A stretch of DNA of 64,000 bases from NCBI RefSeq assembly GCF_021462225.1, contig NC_061812.1, positions 36,195,175-36,259,174 on the forward strand. Direction: 5' to 3'. Below the pieces are notes generated by a model. The model was not told the DNA's origin. It did not search any database and worked only from the letters and a program-made list of their open reading frames with translations. This document shows positions 38,946 through 52,200 of this stretch, in pieces. The position numbers and the translations under genes are program-made. The DNA comes from Girardinichthys multiradiatus. Taxonomy: Eukaryota; Chordata; Actinopteri; Cyprinodontiformes; Goodeidae. Numbering within the stretch: position 1 is the stretch's first letter; each line of letters opens with the position of its first letter.

Positions 38946-38946
<1 letters not shown>
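37049..38946. other. Intron-like sequence with candidate conserved segments
   Basis: No exon. Segments 37270-37600 and 38640-38740 have balanced composition. The latter has repeated ATTGGC (CCAAT-type) motifs around an ATTAAAAATT core. Confidence 0.4.

Positions 38947-38975
<29 letters not shown>
38947..38975. repeat. 29-base C run
   Basis: Uninterrupted cytosines on the + strand (G run on the minus strand). The length may be affected by sequencing. Confidence 0.9.
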
Positions 38976-38978
<3 letters not shown>

Positions 38979-39077
38979 ACTTTACGACCCTGCCCCGACC
39001 CACATCAGACACTCACGCTTGCCAGACTCGACTGTGCTGAGAGGCTGTGACTGACATCTCTCTCTCTCACTATCTGT

Positions 39078-39354
39078 CTCTGGGCCAGATTTACTAAACT
39101 GGACAGCATGGACAAAAACAGCGCAGCAACATTTACTAACATGCGCAATAAGATCAGAAGTGCAAAATAACACCCGCTGTCCAGTTAACACGTTTCATAA
39201 ATATGCAGTAGCCTACTGGGCTCAGCGCAATGTTGTCAAATTCTGGGAGGAGCTATGAGGAGCCAATAAATATGTAATAGATATGTTTATTGAACACATG
39301 CAATGTGCGTCACATTGAAGCTATGCGCCCCCATGAAGCTATGAATGTTAGCAA
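39078..39354. mobile_element. Possible non-autonomous DNA transposon (MITE)
   Basis: Starts gggccagatttactaaac and repeats the phrase tttactaac shortly after, in the style of Harbinger-type MITEs in fish. The right end is not clear. Low-confidence class. Confidence 0.35.
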
Positions 39355-39800
39355 CTAACTAGCAACTAACACTGCACATAACCTGGAACACACAGGTGTT
39401 CCAGGTTATGTGCAGTGTTATGTGCCACCACCATGTTCACATGGTGAAACATGGTGGTGGCAGCATCATGCTGTGGGGATGTTGTTTTTCCGGCAAGGAC
39501 TGGGCAGATATTCAGAGTTTAAGATGAAAGGAGCCAAATACAGAGAATCTTGGAAGGTAACCTCTTACAGTTAATGGATACGCCTAAACATAAAAAGCTG
39601 TGCTAGAATGCCCAGTCAACAAATGACCCACATTTAGTGTCTGGCAAGACTTGAAAATGGTCATTTACAACCTCTCCCTATCCATTCTAACTGAGCTTGA
39701 GCTATTTTGCAAAGAGGGCAGATATTTCAGTCAGAGTCATCTCTAAATAGACTTTCATGTGAATAATTATGTGTTTCTGTGATAATTTTACTTTGTCTGT
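39355..39800 (+). mobile_element. Decayed Tc1-type fragment with rearranged hairpins
   Basis: Tc1 phrases actaacactgcacat, acatggtggtggcagcatca and aaggagccaaatacagag are in order on the + strand. Between them extra inverted copies create two hairpins (39367-39420 and 39425-39460) not present in ordinary Tc1 elements. Confidence 0.65.
39367..39420. repeat. Perfect 24-nt inverted repeat with 6-nt loop
   Basis: Arms 39367-39390 and 39397-39420 are exactly complementary, loop cacagg. A second near-perfect hairpin follows at 39425-39440 / 39444-39460 with one bulged base. Confidence 0.95.
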
Positions 39801-40208
39801 GAATTTATATCGATATTTAACAGAAGATCCACACTGAATTATGGCACACATGTAACTCTGCTGACCCATGGTTATCTCTCCACCATCCTCTCTCTATCAT
39901 TCCTGTCCTCCCGCTGCTCATCCAATTTCTCCAAACCCCCCACCCCCTTCATCTCAGATCAAATAATATTTCCAGCCCATATTCCCAACCAGCTACTCCC
40001 CAGTGGCTAAAGTGCTGCAGCTCTGGAGATTTTCAATACACTTAAACCGTAATTTGTTTGAGTCACTCTACGAATGTTGTATCGAGAGAAATGTAAAAGC
40101 ATGCACCGCTACATGATGCTAACTGATCTATTTTTCTCTTCTTTCCCTCTGTCTTCCTTCCTTTTTCTATTTGTTCTCTCTCGCTCCTTTTTTCTCAAAC
40201 TGTCACAG
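39801..40208. other. celf4: Intron before the 49-bp exon
   Basis: No repeat. The last 90 bases are pyrimidine-rich and serve as the acceptor tract of the exon at 40209. Confidence 0.5.
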
Positions 40209-40257
40209 ATGAACAGACCAATCCAGGTGAAGCCAGCAGACAGTGAGAGTCGAGGAG
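40209..40257 (+). CDS. celf4: celf4 exon: 49-bp linker exon after RRM1
   Basis: Encodes [16 protein letters not shown] plus one base of the next codon. It is bounded by a pyrimidine-rich acceptor (tgtcacag) and a donor GAG|gtagtg. The 49-bp size and sequence are typical of the CELF exon that joins RRM1 to RRM2. The Met is internal to the protein; RRM1 would end in the preceding exon, which I do not find in the 40 kb upstream. The exon leaves phase 1, and the split codon is completed as GAA (Glu) at 51572. The reading frame stays open past the donor for a while, but that extension runs into poly-pyrimidine intron and has no CELF similarity. Confidence 0.92.
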
Positions 40258-43200
40258 GTAGTGTATACCCTTCCTTGCTTCTTTTTTTTTTTTTCTTCCA
40301 CCCTCTCTTTCCTGTTACTCCAACCATGCTGCCTGCGTACATCAGCTTCACCATTATCTGTCCCGATAAGACGACGGCCAGCGCCTTGACGCGGGCTGAC
40401 AGTCTCTGGCTCGGACCCTCCAGTGCTCAGAAAGAATTATGTAAACAGATCTCTCACCTTGGCCAGCTCAGCCTGCAGCTCCCATCTATCGTCATACGCA
40501 TGCGTGCACATATAGAAAAGCACAACCCTTGTCGTGCGAGAAAACAAAGTTGCCTCCTCTGTCAAACATCTGTTAAAATCTGTTCTAAACAAAGCAAAAC
40601 CTACGTGACTCATGTAACAGGTTTGCATCAGTCCAGCGAAGTGCAGATTAGAAGTCCTGAAGGAATAAAAGAAGATGTATATTCTGGTATTTTTTTCAAG
40701 CACGGGGTTTATTGAAATGGCTTAAAGGAAATTTTATATGTCATTCGGCGACCCACTCTTGACATCAATCACAGGGCTGCACGAGATAAGACTGAACCCA
40801 TCTTTTTGTCCAGCACATTTCAGACCTTCAAGTGGTTAATATAATTGGCAACAAAATGATTTTCTATCCACAAGTAAGAAGGTGGAAAAAACAGCAATAG
40901 AACATGGAAGCGGCTAAAGCCTGATTTGCAGCAAAGGTCTATAGGAGAGAGAGGTGTTATCCTGTAAAGAAAATAACCTTTAAAGAAAGGATGAGAGGCT
41001 GTGCAACATCCTCCTCTATTTGGTCTGCCGGGGGGGGGGGGGGTACTGAGCAAGCGTGAGGATACAAAGAGCCAGTAGCACAAGACATGCACACGCTTCT
41101 GTACAGGAGGTCTATCTGTTTCTGTACAGATGTCGTTCCCTCGCGTCTCTCATCTGTTCTCCATGCTGTAAAGTTTCAAAGCTAAACGCTGCACGACAAG
41201 GGCATAACAATACACAGGAAGGAAAGAAATCTGAAGTACAGTATCAGGCAGAACTGTTCATACCAACTAAACATTTTCACCTTGTGTTGCATTTTAGCCA
41301 CACGCTTTGTTGTATTTTATCTGGATTTTATGTGATAGGAATGCAAAGTACAGCATGATTGTGAAGTAGAAGGAAAATGATTCATGGTTTAAAAAACATC
41401 TAAAAAGGTGTGGCTGCCCCCTTTACACTGATACTCCTCATCATAAAACCATAAAATCCACAGTAAACTTATTATTTTTATTACTATTAGTAGCAGTAGT
41501 AGTAGTGGTAGTAGTAGTAGTATTTAGATTTTCTAGGAATCTTTTAACCTTAAGTGCTTACTGGTCAGCCAGCCTATTTGTAAGAGTCTAATTGGATGCT
41601 TTGACTTTGATTTTGAAAGACTATCCAAAACGTGTTGGTTAATTGGTTTCTCAACTCTTCATGTGCTGCTGGAGCTCCCATATTTAGAGTTGTGTGTTCC
41701 TCCTAAACTGCATTAGGACAAATTGTATCAGAAACCTTTGGATTTTTTGTTTTAAAAAGTTTAAAAATCATGTATCCTGGATGTATTAACGTCACAATTC
41801 TGCACTACTTTGTGTTGGTCTATCATTTAAATCCCAATAAAATAAGGTTCAAGGGATAAATGAAGAAAACACTTTTGCAAAGGACTGTAAAATTGATACT
41901 ACTCAGATGGGAAAATATGACTGAAAACATATTGTTGTCAACAATTACTTGGTGCAGTTGGCCAAAACGGGGGCACATTTTAATAATCTGAAGGTGGATA
42001 AACTAATCACTAGAATTCATCATATAGTCTAAACAATAAATGCAAATGAATGAATCAATATAGATTAGGAATGCAAATAACTGATACAGAGCATCATTTA
42101 AAGATAGCACAGCATCATGAATGTGTAAATCTATGACGATTAAAGTAAGCACTAGAGTCTACAAGTTTATTGCCACCTCGGTGAAAGGCTTTGTTTGCAC
42201 TGAGTCAAGAAAAACTGACATTGCTTAAATAGATATTTGTTTACTGTCCTGTCTAACAGGATGCTCAGGGAAATTCTTATTTCCTTAATGTCCTCCCCAA
42301 CCAATACGATTTGAATTTTGCTCAGGTCAGATGGGTAATTGACCCAAAGTGGGTTTTAATGATGCATTTGAACACATTTTTCCAGGGAGGAATGATAATA
42401 CAACAAGCAACTTAAATGAATCTCCAAAAATAGGAATTACAGTTTAGAATTACACATACAGACTCAAATATAAACATAATGTTTACCCCCCTGTAAAATT
42501 TGGATGAATGTCATTTAGCAAGCTGAAGAGAAATTAAATCACACATTGATCACTATCCTGGCTTAATTCAGGCTGAATATTTGACCACATTAAGCTTCTG
42601 GATTAGCTCCAACTAAACTTAAAAAGTATGCTTTAAAGCGTGGTCTGTGCAAGAAAGCCAATCAATTTAAATTACCTTTACCAAATCTGATAAGAAGAGG
42701 GGTCACACATTTGGCCAGAAACCTGCCTGAAGCTTGCTAATGGCTACAAAAAGAGAGTGGTTGTGCTGTGATTTGCTAAAGGACTTTATCCAAATATCTG
42801 GGTGTGAACGTGCTTGCATGTATGTGTGTGTGTTTGGGGGGTGGAATCATATAGTACTGTGTAATTGCACATAGTACTGTGTAACTCCAAGAAATCTGGA
42901 GGCTATTTTTCTGCCCCTTTCTTTGCTGTATTTGCTCCGCAAGTACAACTTAAGTTTGAAAAAGTGAATGTTTAAGTTTAAATAATAATATATAATAAGC
43001 TTGTAAAATAAATGAAATATTAATTGTAAAATGCTACAAAAATCTACAGGTCAATTGGGTTACAGAAGAATTTGAATGAAGCATACGGTCACTGGAACTA
43101 TTTTTAGTACCTAAGATTACCTACCAGTACCAGATAGACACTTTATCTGCTTCACACGATAACAGAAGAATCAAATCAAAGATAATACACACTAAGGAAA

Positions 43201-46200
43201 AACAAGGCACAGTTTATTGTAAGGAACTGCTAGGAATGTATTTGTAGGTATTTATGTTTTGATGCTAAATGTTTTGGGAAAATGAAACTTTCTAATTAAA
43301 ACCTTTTGACTGTAAAGCAGCAGAAAGCATCACGTTTGTAAAAAAGGACCTTGAAGCTGATAGTACTGTGATTAAAAAGAATTACTGGAAAAAGTAATAA
43401 AATTAGACACCTTTTTATGTGTCTTAGTAAAGCTTTGGTAAACCCGCTCACTCCAGCTGGAGACCAGGAGGATGCACTGACTTGGACTTTCTGTATGTGT
43501 GTGAAAAGTGAACTTATGTAATAGTTAGATTTTTCCATACATTTTCCACAAAGATGCTGAGGAGTCAGACCTTTCAAGATGTTTGTGCACATGTCTGCAT
43601 GGGTGTGTGTCTTCCAACTGTGATGTGTGGTGCACTCTTGTAAACACTCGCCGTACCAACCCACCCCAGCCGGTGCAAGGCCAGAACACAGATTAGTCTT
43701 GTTGACTTGGCAAGGACACCCTGTTAAGCACAGGCAGAGGGGGAACGGACCCTTAGCACAACCTGCGTGCACACACGCTCACACCGTAGGCACCCACGGA
43801 GATCCACATCTGCACACGTGTTCATTTGCAGAGCATGTTTACAGGCAAGTGCTCTGAGGCTCATTAATCTCCAAACATATACATCCATTCCCACAAATCT
43901 GAGTTTATGGAATGTAAGAAAAGACAACAGCCCTGCATTTTAACACATCTGCTATACCTGGGCACTTTTTCCTTCAAAGTCTCACTCAGCGACTCGACTA
44001 CACAATCAGATGATGCCACTGAGGAGCTGGAGCTCGAATTTAGACCAATAAAATTTGCACATATAAAACCCAAGAGTGATTGATTTGACTTGTATCATAT
44101 TACAGGAGCATCTCAATAAATTTCAATATTATTAAAATTTTTAAACAATTCAGTTCAAAATATGATTACACTAATATATACTTTCATAACACATCACTGT
44201 GTGTTGATTGAAATTTCTATTAATTTTGATGATAACTGCCTATGTAAACCCAAAATATTGAAAAAATACTTTTTCAGATAAGTATGTTTATGTCATGTAC
44301 AGTAAATGCACGTGATCATTGCTACTTTTGTATTAATTAGTACATCAATGCTGTGTGGCATTGAAGTCATCCGCCTTTTACTCTGCCAAAGTGTTAAGGA
44401 ATCCCAGGTTACTCTAATAGTGGCCTTCAGCTCCTCTATATTGTTGGCGTTTGTGTCTCACAAAAGCTAACAATATAGGGGGTGGGGGGTACTTTAAGCT
44501 CTAACTTGAGTCTTCCTAAACACTTAAATGTGCTTTGCTTTGCAATCTTCTCAAGGCTGTGGTATCCCCTGTTCCTTGTGTACCTTTTTATACCATACAT
44601 ATTCTTTCCACTCAATTTTCCTGTACTATTATTAGATTCAGCAATGAGAACAGCCAGCTTCTTTACCATTGGCCTTTTGTGGCATTTTGACTGTCTGCTT
44701 GACAACTATCAGGTCAGCAGTTCCCCCTGATTGTGTAGACCATAACAACATTTCAATATAAAAAGCCTTTTTTATGGTTTACATAAATTCAAATTTTCTA
44801 ACCACCTGAGTTTTTGGTGGGGTTCAATAGCTGTTAGCCATAACCTTTAAATTCAATTCAGTCAGTCAGTCATTTTCTACCACTTATTCCATAGTGGGTC
44901 GCAGGGAAGCGGGTGTCTATCTCCAGCAGTTTATGGGCGAGAGGCGGGGTACACCCTGGACAGGTTGCCAGTCCATCGCAGGGCAACACACAAACAACCA
45001 TGTACACACTCATTCACACACCTAAGGGCAATTTAGAGAGACCAATTAACCTAACAGGCATGTCTTTGGACTGTGGGAGGTAGCCGGAGTACCCGGTGAG
45101 AACCCACGCATGCACAGGGAGGCCATGCTTCTTGCTACAAGGCAACAGTGCTACCAACTGCGCCACCATGCAGCCCTCAATTCGATTCAGTTTTATTTAA
45201 AGTGCGCCAATTCACAACACATGTCGTGGTACATACATTCCAATTAACCTTAACATAGAACAGTGCAGTCAGATTCAGTTATTTATTCAAATTGGATAAA
45301 AAGTTTTTCTATCTAAAGAAACCCTGCAAATTGCATCGAGTCAGAGACTTGTAGCACTCACTCCTCCTGGATGAGCATGTAGCGACAGTGGAGAGGAAAA
45401 ACTCCCTTTTAACAGGAAGAAACCTCCAGCAGAACCAGGCGCAGTGTGAGTGGCCATCTGCCACGACCGACTTGGGGTTTGAGAGAACAGAGCAGAGACA
45501 CAAAAAAGAACACAGAAGCACTGATCCAGGAGTACTTTCTATGGGAAGGAAAAGTAAATGTTAATGGATGTAGCTCCTTTAGTGGTTTCATCTAGAAAGA
45601 AAGAACAGATAAACTCTGAGCCAGTTTTCAAGGTTAGAGTCTGAAAGAGAGCACATACAGTTAGTCACAGTAAAAGCTCAGTCAGTGGCTATGTCTAGGA
45701 GAGAGAAAGGGTTAAACACTGAAAGACAGGGCCATGTGTATCATCGGTAGAAGGTGAGCATTAAATTGTTGCCAACAGAAGCTTGGATGATGCCCCCCTC
45801 CAGGAAGGTGTCACAGGTAGATACAGAGTCAGGCCAGGTGTAGCTTCTAGGAAGAAAAAAGAGAGAACATAAAGTTAAAAGCTGAAATAACAGCAAATAA
45901 TGCAAAATTGGAGAGTAGTATGAGAATGTAGCGAAGAGAGTGAAAGTGGTCATTATGTCCTCCAGCAGCCTAAGCCTATAGCAGCATAACTACAGAGATA
46001 GCTCAGGACAGCCTAAGCCACTCTAACTATAAGCTTTATCAAAAAGGAAAGTTTTAAGCCTAGCCTTAAAAGTAGACAGGGTGTCTGCCTCACCAACTAA
46101 AACTGGGAGCTGGTTCCACAGGAGAGGAGCCTGATAACTAAAGGATCTGCCTCCCATTCTACTTCTAGAGACTCTAAGAACCACCAGTAAATGAAGTGCT

Positions 46201-49200
46201 CTGTTAGGAACATATGGAACAATCAGATCTCTGATGTATGATGGAGCTAAATCATTAAGGGCTTTATACAGGTCCTTCTCAAAATATTAGCATATTGTGA
46301 TAAAGTTCATTATTTTCCATAATGTCATGATGAAAATTTAACATTCATATATTTTAGATTCATTGCACACTAACTGAAATATTTCAGGTCTTTTATTGTC
46401 TTAATACGGATGATTTTGGCATACAGCTCATGAAAACCCAAAATTCCTATCTCACAAAATTAGCATATCATTAAAAGGGTCTCTAAACGAGCTATGAACC
46501 TAATCATCTGAATCAACGAGTTAACTCTAAACACCTGCAAAAGATTCCTGAGGCCTTTATAACTCCCAGCCTGGTTCATCACTCAAAACCCCAATCATGG
46601 GTAAGACTGCCGACCCGACTGCTGTCCAGAAGGCCACTATTGACACCCTCAAGCAAGAGGGTAAGACACAGAAAGAAATTTCTGAACGAATAGGCTGTTC
46701 CCAGAGTGCTGTATCAAGGCACCTCAGTGGGAAGTCTGTGGGAAGGAAAAAGTGTGGCAGAAAACGCTGCACAACGAGAAGAGGTGACCGGACCCTGAGG
46801 AAGATTGTGGAGAAGGGCCGATTCCAGACCTTGGGGGACCTGCGGAAGCAGTGGACTGAGTCTGGAGTAGAAACATCCAGAGCCACCGTGCACAGGCGTG
46901 TGCAGGAAATGGGCTACAGGTGCCGCATTCCCCAGGTCAAGCCACTTTTGAACCAGAAACAGCGGCAGAAGCGCCTGACCTGGGCTACAGAGAAGCAGCA
47001 CTGGACTGTTGCTCAGTTGTCCAAAGTACTTTTTTCAGATGAAAGCAAATTCTGCATGTCATTCGGAAATCAAGGTGCCAGAGTCTGGAGGAAGACTGGG
47101 GAGAAGGAAATGCCAAAATGCCAGAAGTCCAGTGTCAAGTACCCACAGTCAGTGATGGTCTGGGGTGCCGTGTCAGCTGCTAGTGTTGGTCCACTGTGTT
47201 TTATCAAGGGCAGGGTCAATGCAGCTAGCTATCAGGAGATTTTGGAGCACTTCATGCTTCCATCTGCTGAAAAGCTTTATGGAGATGAAGATTTCGTTTT
47301 TCAGCACGACCTGGCACCTGCTCACAGTGCCAAAACCACTGGTAAATGGTTTACTGACCATGGTATCACTGTGCTAAATTGGCCTCCCAACTCTCCTGAC
47401 CTGAACCCCATAGAGAATCTGTGGGATATTGTGAAGAGAACGTTGAGAGACTCAAGACCCAACACTCTGGATGAGCTAAAGGCCGCTATCGAAGCATCCT
47501 GGGCCTCCATAAGACCTCAGCAGTGCCACAGGCTGATTGCCTCCACGCCGCATTGAAGCAGTCATTTCTGCAAAAGGATTCCCGACCAAGTATTGAGTGC
47601 ATAACTGTACATGATTATTTGAAGGTTGACGTTTTTTGTATTAAAAACACTTTTCTTTTATTGGTCGGATGAAATATGCTAATTTTGTGAGATAGGAATT
47701 TTGGGTTTTCATGAGCTGTATGCCAAAATCATCCGTATTAAGACAGAAAAAGACCTGAAATATTTCAGTTAGTGTGCAATGAATCTAAAATATATGAATG
47801 TTAAATTTTCACCATGACATTATGGAAAATAATGAACTTTATCACAATATGCTAATATTTTGAGAAGGACCTGTATATGAGGAGGAGAATTTTAAATTCT
47901 GTTCTGGATTTAACAGGGAGCCAATGATGGAAAGCAAAAATAGGAGAAATATGATCTTTCTTTTTCAATTTTCATCAGAACTGTTGCTGCAGCATTTTGG
48001 ATCAGCTGAAGGCTTTTAATTGCAATTTGTGGACATCCTGATAATAACGAATTACAATAGGCTGGCCTTGAAGTAACAAATGTATGGACTAGTTTTTCAG
48101 CGTCACTCCTGAATAAGATATTTCTAATTTTGGCAATGTTCCGGAGGTGAAAGAAGGAAATCCTAGAAACCTGTTTAATATGGGATTTAAATGACATGTT
48201 TATCCTATGATGCCTTATAATTTTATCTATTGGAAGCATTTATATAGTGAAGAGAACTGGCCCAAGCACTGAACCCTGTGGTACTCCACAGTTAACCTTG
48301 GAGTTGAAAAAGATGATTTATCATTTACATGAAGAAACTGGAATCTGTCAGATAAATACGATTTGAACCATCGTAGTGCTGTTCCCCTGATCCCTACAGC
48401 ATATTCCAGCCTCTCTAAGAGAATATTGTGATCGACTGTATCAAATGCAGCACTGAGATCTAACAGGACAAGCACAGACACAAGTCCATTTCAAAAATAG
48501 TACTTTTCGTGTAATGAATTGATATGACTTTCTACCACAGCTTTTTCTTCCATTTAATTTTCCATTAATATGCTTTGATACAGCACTGTGTAAACTGCCA
48601 GCTTCTTAAGCAATGACCAGAGGCTGTCATTATAATCATTAAAACACATCAATAGCAAATAAACAAATGCAATTAAACAAATATATCACTCTATATGTGA
48701 TGAATATATATGAGTTTCACTTTTTGAAATTAATGAATGAAATAGATCAGATTTTCGATTATATTCTTATTTATTGAGATACTTATGTTATTAATATGTA
48801 CCTGTGTATTGCTCTTTTCTTTTGTTTTTAACACTTGTAAGTCACATTGTAAGTAATCTCTCTATGAAGAAGTTGGTTGTATGTCTTCATAAACTAAAGA
48901 ACTATTCAAACTAATTGGCAGTAAGAGTAAAAAGCTTTTGTTTGTTTGGGTTGGTCAGCTTTTTCAGGAAACAGCTGTTTTACTTAAACATTTTACTCAA
49001 ACTGATAGTGTTGAAACTATGCAGTTGTTACAAAAAAGATGTAAATTTCCTTGCAAATCTTGCATTAAGGTAGCCATAAACTGTACTCAAGCTTATCTTT
49101 GACTTGCTGAAACATTAGCTTGTAGTTTTTGATCCGCAATCAATAATGATGCTTTGTGGAGAAACTTGTGAGTTCTACACAAAGTAAGATCCGAGGGAGA

Positions 49201-52200
49201 GATGGTACAGCTGAACTTAGACTGCAGCTTGATTTGAGCCCTGAGGACAGGAACACCAACGCATCTGTCTTTTCCCCTGCCTGACTCCTACGACATGTGA
49301 AATGTCTTATCTACAGGAAGTAGGATCTTCTGATTCTAAGAAAAAAATGTCAGATTCATGTGACAGGTTCCGGCCATAAAATATAACGTGTTATTTTAGT
49401 TTCTTTCTCCCTTTTATTAAAGTTTTAAAAGAACCTGTGCTAAAGCTGTTACCTGCATGTTGCAGACAGGAAATTATCTCTCAAAGCAAAAGGTCTAATA
49501 TACACTGTCTAAGCTTCAGAAAAGAGCTTTTTTCCCCTTTGATTTTTGGTGTGTGTTATTGTTCTAGTAGTATTATATAATGTAAAAACAGCAGGAGCAC
49601 CTACCCAGATCTCAATACTTTCCACAGTGAAAAGCAATGACCAATGAAAAGTGAATAACCAACAACATTAAACCACGGCCAGAAGTGGAAAGAGGGAAGT
49701 TTTGCGCAGCCTGTATGTGCTGTAGCATTATTACCAGCAAGAAGTCCAGATGGTACAAAGCAAGGTTCTGCAGATGAAGTCCACAACTAATTGAATAACT
49801 GCAGCATTTATTTACTCTGGTGCAGGCTATCATACTGGCCTCTTCAGATGTGGTGTTGCTGAATGGAAGTGAGTTTTCAACCAATGACAACATTTTTCTT
49901 GAAAAATCCCTTGAAGGGATTAGACACACTGCTACAAAGCCTTTACAAACACACACAAACACACACATACACACACACACACACAGTTGAAAACAGCTGC
50001 AAATTACCAGCAGAGTTGGTTTTAAAAAGCAGTGGGGCAAAACACCTTTAAACAACTTTCATTGCTCATTTGTTAACTGCTGAATGATAATGGTACAAGG
50101 ACTTTCAAGTAAAATGGCATTAGTGATTGTGAAATCTGTTATTTAATTAGTATTTGTATATTAGGTCTTATAAATATTTAAACTGACCAACTATTTTTAC
50201 TGCACTGCTCTGTTTTAGGTGAAGGTTCAGCATTAGTAAAATTCTCTACCCCATCACACTACTACTTTGTCTTTTCAGAGGCATAGAAAGACACACTGCT
50301 TTAGGTAAATGAATTAAATGTCTTCATTCATACAAAAAAGAGTGAAGATGTTAATTATACTAGGCCTGTATTGGAACAATGTAGCACTGAAAAAAAAAAA
50401 AAACACCAAAGAAGGAGGTGTGAAGAATGCACTTAATGCTTACTTTTGATGTGGATGACATGCTTGGAGTTGAAGGTTACTTTAAAAGTGGGACTTGCAT
50501 CATTGTTTTTAAATAACTGCAGATTGAGTGTCTGCACACAAATCCAACAAACAAAACAACAAATCCAATAAAACCGCTTACAGTGATATGGGATAATACA
50601 TTTTCTTTTTAAAATGCCGTGTCTCTCTACTAAAAGAAATAAACTATTTTTGGGGCCCCAAAACCCAAGGGACTGGAGCTAACGCTCAGGTACGCCTTTG
50701 CTGAAGTCCATGTCAGCTTACCCATCGGATGCTGTAGCATTTAAAATTTTCCAACAATGTCCAACTAAGTCAGGCTGCCAAAACTTTATCATTTTTTGAA
50801 AAACTCTGTAGCATAAGCCTGGCAACTCTGAGGACCAGCACTACTATGGAACTGGCAAAAGTGCTTCTCGAAGGTCTAAGCAATGGCCAAATAAAAACCT
50901 TACTTAATCCCATGCTAGACTATGCAGAGGCTCTGTCGTCACCAATGAAGATTTACTTACCTCTGGATGCTTCAACTGATGACAGCTAAATCCACTTTAT
51001 GCGTTTTTTCAGCTAATAATTATGTAACCACCTGGGGACACTCGTTAACTCTGTATAGGGCATTGAATTTCCATCCCTAGATGGCCAGGCAATTAATAAA
51101 AATACATTAAACAGGACAGTGATGTCATGTCAAAACTCTGTCCTGATGCAGGTGAATGCTGTTAATATTAATTTTATCCCAATACACAACCACTTTACTG
51201 AATGGGGATAAATCATAAGTGACACACATAGGTGTGACAGCATTTGATGTTTTACAAGATTTGCTTCATTTCTTCATATTCAGACCCACTTAACATAGTG
51301 GGTCACATAAGAAGACAAGAAGTGTGACCGCAGTGGATGGACTACTTTATCTCCAACGCTATAGCATTTTAACTACAACTATATGTTGTATTTGCTGAAT
51401 TATGTAATGCATGGACAACATGTGTGCTGGTGCATTACCTCCAGTATCAAAGCTGATCTATTCTAGGCCCATTACTAAACCTCGCTTTGATACTTTTTGA
51501 ATGTATTCCTAAGGCTTCCATCTAAAGGCATATCTGATCCTCTGATCATGACCTTCTTTCCCTTTTTTTAGAAGACAGAAAGCTCTTTGTGGGCATGCTT
51601 AACAAGCAGCAGTCAGAAGATGACGTGCGGCGCCTGTTTGAGTCATTTGGCAGCATCGAGGAGTGCACCATCCTCAGAGGTCCTGATGGAAACAGCAAAG
51701 GTAAAGTTTGCAGCTGTGCACAACTCTTTCACAGGTTTCTGAACAGAGTCTATTATGTGACTTTGTAAGATTTGTTTTTATTACTCTTCATTTCTTACCT
51801 CCCTAACACCGAAGAGGGCTTTTTTACAACTGTGAAAAGACATGTCACATAAACAGTTGTTTAATTTTGCAAATTTGAACACTGATGAGCCTCATTAACC
51901 TTGAATCTTTTTAACCACCAGGTGTCCTGGTATAAAAAAACGATCCTTTTAAAATGCTGTCAGGGTGCCCCACAAGTTCACTGGATAAAGTTCATCAGTG
52001 GGTTCAGCAGCCAATCAATGAGGTCCGATGATAGCTGAGCTTGATGATTACAGTGTGCTTGATCATTCGGATTCCTTCATGAAGCTCCATTAAAAGGCTT
52101 CATCAGCTAGCTTACCCAGCTGGGTTTGCTCAATAATTACTGTGAACATGATAATTCAGATTCATCAGTGACACTTGTCAGTTTGAAGTAGCATCACAAT

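Larger units (their letters stand above)
45178..48482 (-). mobile_element. L2-type LINE, 5'-truncated, interrupted by Tc1 copy 3
   Basis: On the minus strand, RT motif [19 protein letters not shown] and the following block (48227-48481) are out of frame with the block [16 protein letters not shown] (47910-48239). A C-terminal remnant follows beyond the inserted Tc1 (46030-46140, like the L2 end LWNQLP and [10 protein letters not shown]). The 3' untranslated part runs to 45178. All frames are broken. Element body: 45178-46266 and 47876-48482. The layout fits teleost L2 elements. Confidence 0.8.

Noticed and set aside
40074..40715. 213-residue open frame containing the 49-bp exon
   Set aside because: Only the CELF exon part is conserved; both sides are intron with standard splice signals.
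43296..43772. 158-residue minus-strand frame with many Cys
   Set aside because: No domain, and composition follows CA-rich intron sequence.
50648..50663. Perfect 16-bp palindrome TTTTGGGGCCCCAAAA
   Set aside because: Short and isolated; no matching partner or functional context seen, so not raised as a finding.
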